DNA of 17,722 nt. Origin: JAIBJP01 sp035639875. GTDB lineage: Bacteria > Actinomycetota > Thermoleophilia > Gaiellales > Gaiellaceae. The stretch spans positions 1 to 17,722 of the forward strand of contig DASQXE010000202.1 of NCBI GenBank assembly GCA_035639875.1, given 5' to 3'. Under the pieces are notes generated by a model. The model did not search any database. It had not been told where the DNA came from and saw only the letters and a program-made list of their open reading frames with translations. The number at the start of each line of letters is the position of its first letter. Position 1 is the first letter of the stretch. Of the stretch, positions 1 through 6,005 are shown piece by piece. Made by a program: the position numbers and the translations under genes.

Positions 1-1
1 C

Positions 2-76
2 CCCAACCGCCTGCACGAACGGATCCGGTTCACGCGCGCGGGGGACGGCTGGAAGCGCGAGCAGCTGGCGCCCTAA
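2..76 (+). CDS. pdxH: pyridoxine/pyridoxamine 5'-phosphate oxidase, C-terminal end (partial)
   Basis: Only the last 24 codons are in the window; the 5' part lies to the left. The translated tail contains RLHER, then IRFTR, and ends in LAP before TAA. It matches the conserved PdxH C-terminus (RLHDR...W.I.RLAP in E. coli), where the Arg and His of RLH contact the substrate and FMN. The enzyme makes pyridoxal 5'-phosphate from pyridoxine or pyridoxamine phosphate with FMN and oxygen in the cytoplasm. Its stop codon overlaps the stop of the convergent transporter gene by two bases, so no room is left for a dedicated terminator. The identification rests on a short but characteristic stretch. Confidence 0.82.
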   Translation, partial: PNRLHERIRFTRAGDGWKREQLAP

Positions 77-1737
77 ATCGACGCCATCCCCGTGCGCAGC
101 GAGCCGAGCCGCGCGCCGATGACGGCGTCGGCCGCGTCGCGGCTTTCGGGATGGCCGGTCACGGCGGCGACGAACTCGTCACGGTCGAGCGTGAAGAGCT
201 CGACCTCGCCGCGGGCGACGACGGTCGCCGTGCGTGCAACCGGGCGCAAGAGCGCGATCTCGCCGAAGCTATCCCCCGCTCCGAGGCTCCCAAGCGAGCG
301 ACCGTCCGCACTCACGTCGACCTCGCCCGAGCCGACGACGTAGAACCTGTCGCCCGGCTCGCCCTCCCGGATGATCTCCTCGCCGCTCTGCGCGCGCCGC
401 AGGCGCAGGCTGCCAGCCAAGTGCTCGATGGTCGCGGCCGGCAACGGAGCGAAGATCGGGAGGCCGCGCAGGAGCGCGAGCTCGCGCTCGGGTACCGCCG
501 CCTCAGCGTCGATGCGGACGAGACGCGGCCAGGCAAGCGCGGCGAGGACCGGCAAGAACCCGCCGGTCACGAGCAAGGCCCCACGGATGCCGAGACCGGA
601 GATGAGCGCCGGCGCCAGAATCGCACCGAGTCCGACCGCCCCGATCAGCACGAACTCGATCACGCCGAAGACGCGTGCGAGCACCTCGTCGGGCGCCGAG
701 CGCTGGAGCAGCGTGAGCGCGGCGACGTCGACGAGCGTGTTCCCGATGCCGAGCACGGCCAGGAGGACGAGCGCAGGCGCCTCATGTGGCCAGACGCCGA
801 CGAGCGCGATCGGAATCCCCCAGAGGACGAGCCCGAGGCCGAAGTCGGATGCAAGGCGCCGACGGCCGACGAGCGCGAGGGCGACGACGACCCCGGCGAG
901 CCCGCCGATCCCGATCGCCGAGTTGAGAAAGCCGGGTCCGGACTTGCCGAGGTCGAGGAGGTCGAGGGCGGCGACGACGATGAGGACGTTCAGCGCGCCG
1001 TTCACGAGCGTCTGCGCGCCGTAGAGGGCGACGACGAGACGTAGTCGCGCCTGCGCCACGATGGTCTTGAAACCGGCGAGCGCCTCGGTGCCGAGCCCGG
1101 GCGCTTCGATGCGTTCCGGAACGCCGGGAGCGGACACGAAGACGAGCAGCGACCCCGACCACACGAACGTTGCAGCCGTGGCGAGAAAGACGGTTCCCGC
1201 GCTTGTCGCCGCGAGCAGCAACCCTCCGAGCGCGGGGCCGACGAAGCTCCCGACGCTCTCGATCGTCGTCGAAGCGACGTTCGCAGCGGTCAGCTCTTCC
1301 GGTGAACGCGCGAGGGACGGGAGGACGGCGGCCTGGGCCGGACGAAACGCGGTGGAGACGATGGCGACGCAGCCCGCCAGCGCGTAGACGAGGCCGGCGG
1401 GAGCTCCGGCGATAGCGCACGCGCCGGCCGCACCCATAGCCATCGCGCGCAGGACGTCCGCGCCGACCATCACCCGCCCGCGCGGGAACCGATCGCCGAG
1501 GACAGCCGCAAACGGCGCGGCGAGCGCAGCGGGCAGGAAGCGAATGAGCCCGACTAGGCCCACGGCAGCCGCGCCGCCTCGGTCGAAGGCGAAGACGGCG
1601 AGCGCGATCGCATAGGCCCATTCGCCCGTCACCGAACCGGCCAGCGCCAGCTCGATCCGGCGCAGGTCGGCGTTTGCGAACACGGCGCGGAAGGCCTGTA
1701 GGGACTCCACCAGCCGCTCTTTGGCTCCGGCGAGCAT
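73..1737 (-). CDS. MFS transporter with C-terminal cyclic-nucleotide-binding domain
   Basis: A protein of 554 residues. Residues about 28-405 are hydrophobic with the usual 12-helix MFS pattern, including the GDRFPRGR loop after helix 2 (81-88) and the FRPAQAAVLP stretch (131-140) seen in MFS_3/EntS-like exporters. Residues about 420-535 form a cyclic-nucleotide-binding (CAP_ED) fold. The phosphate-binding cassette FGEIALLRPVARTATV lies at 491-506, with the conserved Glu493 and Arg502 that bind the cyclic phosphate and ribose, so ligand binding looks intact. The open frame continues upstream to 2007, but those 90 codons are Arg/Pro-rich, cross the 53-aa gene on the other strand and look non-coding. 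I therefore use the ATG at 1737; no clear ribosome site precedes it. The substrate is unknown. I infer transport gated or modulated by cAMP or a related nucleotide. The gene converges on pdxH. Confidence 0.85.
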   Translation of the reverse strand: MLAGAKERLVESLQAFRAVFANADLRRIELALAGSVTGEWAYAIALAVFAFDRGGAAAVGLVGLIRFLPAALAAPFAAVLGDRFPRGRVMVGADVLRAMAMGAAGACAIAGAPAGLVYALAGCVAIVSTAFRPAQAAVLPSLARSPEELTAANVASTTIESVGSFVGPALGGLLLAATSAGTVFLATAATFVWSGSLLVFVSAPGVPERIEAPGLGTEALAGFKTIVAQARLRLVVALYGAQTLVNGALNVLIVVAALDLLDLGKSGPGFLNSAIGIGGLAGVVVALALVGRRRLASDFGLGLVLWGIPIALVGVWPHEAPALVLLAVLGIGNTLVDVAALTLLQRSAPDEVLARVFGVIEFVLIGAVGLGAILAPALISGLGIRGALLVTGGFLPVLAALAWPRLVRIDAEAAVPERELALLRGLPIFAPLPAATIEHLAGSLRLRRAQSGEEIIREGEPGDRFYVVGSGEVDVSADGRSLGSLGAGDSFGEIALLRPVARTATVVARGEVELFTLDRDEFVAAVTGHPESRDAADAVIGARLGSLRTGMASI

Positions 1738-1793
1738 CGGAAGATGTTTGCGCCTTTTGCGCCGCGTGGGAAGATAGGGCCGAACGTGGCCGT

Positions 1794-1820
1794 CTTGTGT
1801 GCGGCTAGGCCGCTCACAAG
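1794..1820. promoter_or_regulatory. 27-bp near-perfect inverted repeat upstream of the 53-aa gene
   Basis: Left arm CTTGTGTGCGGC (1794-1805), spacer TAG, right arm GCCGCTCACAAG (1809-1820). The arms pair except for one central T-T position. The dyad lies 9 bp before the ribosome site of the 53-aa gene, in the space between divergent genes. It could be a dimeric repressor operator or a hairpin in the 5' leader. No regulator gene adjoins it, so the binding protein is unknown. Confidence 0.6.
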
Positions 1821-1841
1821 GCGGTGACGAAAGGAGGCGCC

Positions 1842-2003
1842 GTGTCTGAGCAGGAAAAGGAGCGAGCCGTTCCCGAGTCGGAAGATCCCGACGTCGAGGG
1901 TCACAAGGTGATCCCTCGCGGTGAGGAAGGCTCCGAGGAGGAAATCGGTCGCCGACGGTCGGACGAGGAGTCCGATGTCGAGGCGCACCGAAACATGCCC
2001 TAG
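1842..2003 (+). CDS. small acidic protein with DVEGH/DVEAH repeat, function unknown
   Basis: GTG-started frame of 53 codons ending in TAG. A strong ribosome site AAAGGAGG (1830-1837) lies 4 bp upstream, which favours this start over the in-frame GTG at 1824. The product is highly charged, with many Glu, Asp and Arg, no Cys, no hydrophobic stretch and no signal peptide, so it should be a soluble, probably disordered cytoplasmic protein. Two related blocks are visible: SEDPDVEGHK (residues 13-22) and DEESDVEAHR (41-50). I recall similar short DVEGH/DVEAH proteins in actinobacteria, but no established function; that recollection needs a search. The gene is framed by a dyad before it and a GC-rich hairpin after it, so it looks like a self-contained transcription unit. 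It converges on the GAF-subtilase operon. Confidence 0.7.
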   Translation: MSEQEKERAVPESEDPDVEGHKVIPRGEEGSEEEIGRRRSDEESDVEAHRNMP

Positions 2004-2010
2004 CCAAGGC

Positions 2011-2039
2011 AGGGCCGGGCGGCCCCGCCGCCCGGCCCT
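2011..2039. terminator. GC-rich hairpin between convergent genes, probable shared terminator
   Basis: Perfect 12-bp arms AGGGCCGGGCGG (2011-2022) and CCGCCCGGCCCT (2028-2039) around a 5-base loop. It begins 7 bp after the stop of the 53-aa gene and overlaps the TAG of the convergent GAF gene. There is no T-run on either strand, as is common for high-GC actinobacterial terminators. It could act for both genes. Confidence 0.65.
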
Positions 2040-2679
2040 ACTCCTTCAGAAGCTCTTCGAGCGCCGCGATCAGGCGTAGTCCTGCCGCGCGCCGCTCGTC
2101 TTCGAGCCCTTCGATCGCGGTCGCAAGCGCGGCCACGACCGCCGCGTCGCCCGTCCCCTCCTCCAGCACGGCGCGCGCCCGACGCGCGGAGCGGAGGAGG
2201 TCGAGCGCGATCGCGGCCTGGTTGGCGAACAGACCCAGGAGCTCGCTCTCGGCGAGTGTGAATCTCGACCGTTGGGGGCGGTCGAGGACTTCGAGCACTC
2301 CGAGCGCGCGCTCCCCGTGGAGCAGCGGTACGGCCATGAGGCCCCTGGGAACGTAGCCCGTCTGCTCGGCGACGTCGCGGGCGAAGCGCGGGTCTTCGCC
2401 CACGTCCTCTAGGACGAGCGGTTGCCTCGTCACGAGCACCCAGCCGGCGATGCCCGTGCTCGAGGGAAAGCGCGTGCCGACGAGCCGGTCGGAGCCCTCG
2501 CCCGAGACCGCCTCGAACACGAGCTCGTCGGCCTCCTCGTCGAGGAGGAAGATGGAAGACGCTCTCGCCCCGAAGATCGCCCGCGCGACCTCCACGACGG
2601 AGTGAAGCAGCGCGGAGTGCGCCTCCTCGGAGCCGAGGACTCCCGCTGCAACCGCCGCTCGGAAGCGATCCTCGTTCAT
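2038..2679 (-). CDS. GAF-domain protein
   Basis: A protein of 213 residues. Residues about 20-165 form one GAF domain. Typical elements are SSIFLLDEEADELVFEAVSG (41-60), STGIAGWVL (74-82), a PRGLMAVPLL stretch (111-120) and GVLEVLDR (127-134). Residues about 166-213 are a charged helical tail (RRARAVLEE...ERRAAGLRLIAALEELLKE) that may dimerise or contact a partner. No kinase, cyclase, GGDEF or HTH domain is attached. GAF domains bind small ligands or chromophores, or act as oligomerisation modules; the ligand here cannot be read from sequence. The ATG lies inside the end of the subtilase gene (ATGA overlap at 2676-2679), which implies translational coupling and probably a shared job. Its stop sits in the shared hairpin. 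Confidence 0.88.
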   Translation of the reverse strand: MNEDRFRAAVAAGVLGSEEAHSALLHSVVEVARAIFGARASSIFLLDEEADELVFEAVSGEGSDRLVGTRFPSSTGIAGWVLVTRQPLVLEDVGEDPRFARDVAEQTGYVPRGLMAVPLLHGERALGVLEVLDRPQRSRFTLAESELLGLFANQAAIALDLLRSARRARAVLEEGTGDAAVVAALATAIEGLEDERRAAGLRLIAALEELLKE

Positions 2680-3500
2680 GCCGGTCCCGTCACGTTGGAG
2701 GCGGTCAGCTGCAGGACGCTCTTGAGCTGGAACGGTGTCAGCGCCGGGTGCTTCGCCAGCACGAGCGCGCAGATCCCGGACATGTGCGGGGTCGCAAAAC
2801 TGTTTCCACTCGCGCGGATCTGCGTCCCGCCGAGCCACGCGACCTCGATGTCGAGACCGCGAGCGAAGAACTCGACCGGCGGCGACGGGTTGTAGAAGAA
2901 CTTCAACGGGTCGGCCAGCTCGTGGCTGCCCACCGAGAGAACGGACGAGAACCGCCACGGGTAGCTCTCGACGGGCATGTTGTGCGCCGAGGCGACGAGC
3001 ACCGAGCGCTGGAAGTAGGCGCTGTCGGCGAGCTCGTGCAGAACGACGGCGAACTGCTGCTTCGTCGTCGAGAGGCTCATGTTGACGACCGAGAAGCCCT
3101 GCTCGACCGCCCACCGTAAGCCGGCCAGGAGAGCGGGACCGCTGCCCGTGTACCCCGCGCCGAGAACGCGCACGCTGAAAAGGCGGGAATCCGGCGCCAG
3201 CGAGCGGACGATGCCCGCGCACGCGGTGCCGTGCCCGCAGAGGTCACCCTCCAGATCCTCCTCGACGGTAGTTTCACCATTCTCCGCGACGGTCACGGCC
3301 ACGGCACCGTCCACGGGCCCAACGAGCGGATGCTCCCGCTCGACGCCGCTGTCGAGGATGCAGACGCGGACGTCGGCTCCAGTCGACCCTCCCCACGCCC
3401 ACTCGCGGTCGACCCGCTCGGGCCAGTCGAGGGATAGGGCGATCGCGTCGACGGCCTCTGCGGGCAGGCTCCAGGCGGGCAGCTCTTCGTGCGCTTCCAT
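2676..3500 (-). CDS. intracellular-type subtilase (S8 serine peptidase)
   Basis: A protein of 274 residues with a complete S8 catalytic set: Asp50 in VCILDSGVE, His90 in GHGTACAGI, the oxyanion Asn174 in SAHNMP, and nucleophile Ser234 in GNSFATPHMSG. There is no signal peptide, transmembrane segment or recognisable I9 propeptide, only a 40-residue N-terminal lead, so the protease is likely cytoplasmic. The serine motif reads GNS-FATPHMSG rather than the commoner GTS-MATPHVAG, a modest variation. The protein stops 40 residues after the nucleophile, so it is a minimal catalytic domain. The ATG at 3500 has no ribosome site upstream but a promoter-like sequence at leaderless distance. It is followed by the coupled GAF gene; I infer that GAF regulates or partners the protease. 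Substrate unknown. Confidence 0.9.
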   Translation of the reverse strand: MEAHEELPAWSLPAEAVDAIALSLDWPERVDREWAWGGSTGADVRVCILDSGVEREHPLVGPVDGAVAVTVAENGETTVEEDLEGDLCGHGTACAGIVRSLAPDSRLFSVRVLGAGYTGSGPALLAGLRWAVEQGFSVVNMSLSTTKQQFAVVLHELADSAYFQRSVLVASAHNMPVESYPWRFSSVLSVGSHELADPLKFFYNPSPPVEFFARGLDIEVAWLGGTQIRASGNSFATPHMSGICALVLAKHPALTPFQLKSVLQLTASNVTGPA

Positions 3501-3506
3501 CGCGCA

Positions 3507-3535
3507 ATTGAAATCGGACGCCGCTCTCGTTGCAA
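3507..3535 (-). promoter_or_regulatory. candidate promoter for the subtilase-GAF operon, leaderless
   Basis: Read on the - strand, TTGCAA (3535-3530) and TTCAAT (3512-3507) are separated by 17 bases, each matching 4 of 6 consensus bases. Six bases separate the -10 box from the ATG, which would put the transcript start at or next to the start codon. No Shine-Dalgarno sequence is present, which fits a leaderless mRNA. Confidence 0.4.
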
Positions 3536-3579
3536 GGTTTGCTCAGATCGAGGCCGGGTAGGCGCGAGAGGAGCAACCG

Positions 3580-3586
3580 AAGGAGG
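3580..3586 (+). promoter_or_regulatory. ribosome binding site of the DJ-1/PfpI gene
   Basis: AAGGAGG 7 bases before the ATG at 3594. It fixes the start and excludes the upstream open extension of the frame back to 3489, which would overlap the divergent subtilase start. Confidence 0.75.
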
Positions 3587-3593
3587 TCGAACG

Positions 3594-4181
3594 ATGGCCA
3601 ACGAGCTGCGAGGCAAGAAGATCGCCTTCGTCGCGGCCGACGGTGTCGAAGAGGTCGAGCTGACCGAACCGTGGAACGCAGTCGAGCAGGCGAGCGCGGA
3701 GCCCGAGCTTCTCTCCGTCAAGAGCGGGGAGATCCAGGCGTTCAACCACCTGGACAAGGGCGGCACGTTCAAGGTGGACAAGGTCGTTTCGGAGGCCGAG
3801 CCGACCGATTACGACGGTCTCGTCCTGCCGGGCGGGGTGGCCAATCCAGACTTCCTACGGACGGATAAGCACGCCGTCGAGTTCATCAAGCGCTTCTTCG
3901 AGCAGGGGAAGCCCGTCGGGGTGATCTGCCACGGGCCGTGGACGCTCGTCGAGGCGGGCATCGTCAAGGGCCGGACGATCACGTCGTGGCCGAGCCTGCG
4001 CACCGACATCGAGAACGCGGGCGGCAAGTGGGTCGACAAGGAGGTCGTCGTCGACTCCGGCCTCGTGTCGAGCCGCAAGCCCGACGATCTGCCGGCGTTC
4101 TGCGCCAAGATCGTCGAGGAGTTCGCCGAGGGCGAGCACGCAGAGCAGCGCGAGAAGACTGCCGCTGCAGCGCGGAGCTAG
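3594..4181 (+). CDS. DJ-1/PfpI family protein (class I glutamine amidotransferase-like)
   Basis: A protein of 195 residues, close to the usual 170-200 for PfpI-type members. The nucleophile elbow is VICHGPW with Cys112 followed by His113, and the acidic partner is probably Glu19 in DGVEEVEL. LVLPGGVANPDFLR (77-90) is the family's glycine-rich loop. Family members include the Pyrococcus PfpI protease/deglycase, YhbO/YajL-type deglycases and glutathione-independent glyoxalases; sequence alone does not separate these activities. A role in repair of glycated or carbonyl-damaged macromolecules is the usual interpretation. The C-terminal 20 residues are a charged, low-complexity tail. The gene is monocistronic: divergent from the subtilase, and convergent with the SCP2 gene, with which it shares three bases at the stop codons. 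Confidence 0.9.
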   Translation: MANELRGKKIAFVAADGVEEVELTEPWNAVEQASAEPELLSVKSGEIQAFNHLDKGGTFKVDKVVSEAEPTDYDGLVLPGGVANPDFLRTDKHAVEFIKRFFEQGKPVGVICHGPWTLVEAGIVKGRTITSWPSLRTDIENAGGKWVDKEVVVDSGLVSSRKPDDLPAFCAKIVEEFAEGEHAEQREKTAAAARS

Positions 4182-4489
4182 CTGAAGATATCCCGCAGGC
4201 GGAGGGCAAGCCCCAGGTCGCCTTCGACGCGAACCTTTCGGGTCATGTAGGCGCTGATGGGGCTCTGCTCTCGATTCACTGCGCGCAGGAAGGTGTCCTC
4301 GTCGGCGCGGATGACGCAGTCCGCGGCCGCGTCGCTCTCGGTGACGATCGCGCGGCCGCCGTCGGCCTCGAGACGCCAGCTGCCGGCGCCCTCGATGTCG
4401 AATCGATAGGAGCCCTCCAGGCGCGCGGCACGCTCCGGAGCGATCCGCTCGGCCAGCCCGTCGAAGAACTCGCGCGCGCTCGACGCCAT
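4178..4489 (-). CDS. SCP2 sterol-binding-domain protein
   Basis: A 103-residue single-domain protein resembling the SCP2/sterol-carrier fold. Visible features are an amphipathic N-terminal helix (AREFFDGLAERI), a GSYRFDIEGAGSWRLEADGG strand pair (26-45), DAAADCVIRADEDTFLRAVN (53-72) and a C-terminal segment VRVEGDLGLALRLRDIF (86-102), all in the usual order. These small bacterial proteins form a hydrophobic pocket for lipids or acyl chains; the ligand here is unknown. The ATG shares one base with the TGA of the upstream transporter gene (TGATG), so it is translationally coupled to it and probably acts with it or with lipid metabolism. Confidence 0.82.
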   Translation of the reverse strand: MASSAREFFDGLAERIAPERAARLEGSYRFDIEGAGSWRLEADGGRAIVTESDAAADCVIRADEDTFLRAVNREQSPISAYMTRKVRVEGDLGLALRLRDIFS

Positions 4490-5667
4490 CAGAGCGTGGC
4501 GGGCGCCGGCTCGACTCGACGTCGCATGGGCGCGGGCGGGAGCAGCATGCTGACGGCGAGCGCGAGGGCGGGGCCGGCGGCGGTGGCGAGCACGGCCGCT
4601 TTCAGGTCGATCGCGTCGGCGACGGCGCCGAGCGTGATCGCGGCCACGCCGCCGAGCCCGATCGCGAGCCCGATCGACAGGCCAGAGGCCATCCCGACCC
4701 GGCCCGGCATGTACTCCTGGCTCATGACGAGGCTGACGCCGAACGTGCCGATGACGGCGGCGCCGGCGATCACGATGGCGACGATGCCGGCGGCGCCGCC
4801 GACGAGCACGTAGACGAGGATGAGCGGGACGGTGACGACGAAGCTCCACCGGAGAACGGGCCGCCGGCCGAACCGGTCGGCAAGCCGTCCGCCGACGAGC
4901 GTTCCGATCGCGCCGGCGATGAGGAACGCCGAGAGCACGCGCGTCCCGTAGGCCGCGCTGTGGCCCTGCGCCTTCTCCCACAACGGGATGAACGTGAAGA
5001 GGCCCATGTGGGCGACGCTGCGCAGCCCGACGACGACGAGCAGGAGCGTGAGTCCGCGCCGCTCGGCACGGTACGTAGGGGTCTCGGCCAGCCGCTCTTC
5101 GGACGGGGCAAAGTCCGACAGGTAGCGAAGGACGAAGACCAGGGCGACGGCGACGAGCAGTCCGGGGACGGCGAGGAGGGCGCCGCCGTTCAGCCCGAAG
5201 GCGACGATGAACGCCGAGGCGAGGATCGGGCCGAGCGCGAAGCCGACGTTGCCTCCGACCGAGAAGAACGACATGCCGCTTGCTCGCGCCGACCCGCTCA
5301 CGTAGCTCGCGAACTTCGAGCCCTCGGGGTGGTACGCGGCGACGCCGACGCCCGCCGCGAGCACGCAGACGACGACGACCCAGTACGCGGGTGCGATCGC
5401 CGCCGCGCCCATTCCCACACCCGCGAGCGCCACGCCCGCGGGCAGGAGCCAGAGCGCGCCGCGCGCGTCGGACCAGAGGCCGAAGGCGGGCTGGATCACG
5501 GACGACGAGACGGTCGCGGCGAGCACGAGGGCTGCGGCCATCGTGTACGAGAGGTCGAAATCGTCTTTCAGGTACGGCAGGAGCGCAGGGAGCGAGCCCT
5601 GGGCGAGGTCGGTCGCGAGATGGCCCGACGAGAGCGCCGCCATCGCTTTGCGATCCACCCCCCGCAC
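4489..5667 (-). CDS. MFS exporter, fosmidomycin-resistance (Fsr)-like
   Basis: A protein of up to 392 residues with 12 predicted membrane segments. The N-terminus, with SSGHLATDLAQGSLPALLPYLKDDF (13-37), is typical of the Fsr branch of the MFS, where helix 1 carries the H..xD..QG pattern. The loop FGLWSDARGA follows helix 2, and a second half begins near ERRGLTLLLVVVGLRSVAHMGLFTFIPLW. Fsr proteins export fosmidomycin and other small compounds by proton antiport; the natural substrate here is not known. The start is uncertain: GTG at 5667, GTG at 5658 and ATG at 5643 are all in frame, and none has a strong ribosome site. The gene follows a 70-residue unknown by 30 bp and is coupled to the SCP2 gene. 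Confidence 0.85.
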   Translation of the reverse strand: MRGVDRKAMAALSSGHLATDLAQGSLPALLPYLKDDFDLSYTMAAALVLAATVSSSVIQPAFGLWSDARGALWLLPAGVALAGVGMGAAAIAPAYWVVVVCVLAAGVGVAAYHPEGSKFASYVSGSARASGMSFFSVGGNVGFALGPILASAFIVAFGLNGGALLAVPGLLVAVALVFVLRYLSDFAPSEERLAETPTYRAERRGLTLLLVVVGLRSVAHMGLFTFIPLWEKAQGHSAAYGTRVLSAFLIAGAIGTLVGGRLADRFGRRPVLRWSFVVTVPLILVYVLVGGAAGIVAIVIAGAAVIGTFGVSLVMSQEYMPGRVGMASGLSIGLAIGLGGVAAITLGAVADAIDLKAAVLATAAGPALALAVSMLLPPAPMRRRVEPAPATL

Positions 5668-5697
5668 GGGGGCTGAGATTACCGGCCCGGCTTGGGC

Positions 5698-5910
5698 CTA
5701 GCCGTACCGCTCGGCGAGCGCGTACGTCAATTCCCACTGCAAGCGCACGATCTCGCGCCGGTTGCGGTCGAGGCCGCGCCGCGCGCCGGCCGCGCGCAGA
5801 AGTTCCCTCTCACGTAGAAGCCCTCCGAGGAGATCCTGGAGGGCTTCCACAGGGAGAGGGTTTCGCCCGCGAGGGGAGGATGCGGGCTGAGAGGGTAGAG
5901 CTGCGCTCAT
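5698..5910 (-). CDS. small hypothetical protein, 70 aa
   Basis: An ATG-started frame of 70 codons with an AGGGG-type ribosome site about 7 bases upstream. Residues 1-18 are Ser/Pro/Arg-rich and likely disordered. Residues about 20-69 (VEALQDLLGGLLRERELLR...RREIVRLQWELTYALAERYG) are strongly helical with heptad-like leucines, so a short coiled coil is likely. No Cys and no membrane segment. I do not recognise the family. It heads the operon with the Fsr-like exporter and SCP2 gene, and its end lies 30 bp from the exporter start. The ordered helix, sensible start and fit into the gap support a real gene. Confidence 0.55.
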   Translation of the reverse strand: MSAALPSQPASSPRGRNPLPVEALQDLLGGLLRERELLRAAGARRGLDRNRREIVRLQWELTYALAERYG

Positions 5911-5985
5911 TGCGCACCCCTACCATCGACTTCGAGGGCTACTTGCGTATCCCCCATTCGAGGACACCGTAGAGAGGGCTTCGGA

Positions 5986-5991
5986 TAGCAT
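5986..5991 (+). promoter_or_regulatory. candidate -10 box upstream of the aminopeptidase gene
   Basis: TAGCAT, followed by CC, 14 bases before the ATG at 6006; AGGACA at 5961-5966 is a possible but poorly spaced -35 element (19 bp). The same octamer TAGCATCC recurs before the DUF4242 gene at 8785. The 95-bp space 5911-6005 is the divergent intergenic region and also serves the 70-aa gene; I see no terminator or large repeat in it. Confidence 0.3.
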
Positions 5992-6005
5992 CCGGCCTCG
6001 CCCAA

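Noticed and set aside
151..1044. 297-codon open frame on the + strand
   Set aside because: It lies fully antisense to the MFS-cNMP gene, is dominated by Arg, Asp, Glu and Ala, and has no recognisable domain; it is a composition artefact of high-GC DNA.
1738..2007. 90-codon upstream extension of the MFS-cNMP frame
   Set aside because: It is Arg/Pro-rich, crosses the 53-aa gene and the dyad on the other strand, and adds sequence before a normal MFS N-terminus.
2680..3222. Upstream extension of the GAF frame through the subtilase gene
   Set aside because: Conserved GAF sequence starts after the ATG at 2679, and the extension is the shadow of the subtilase.
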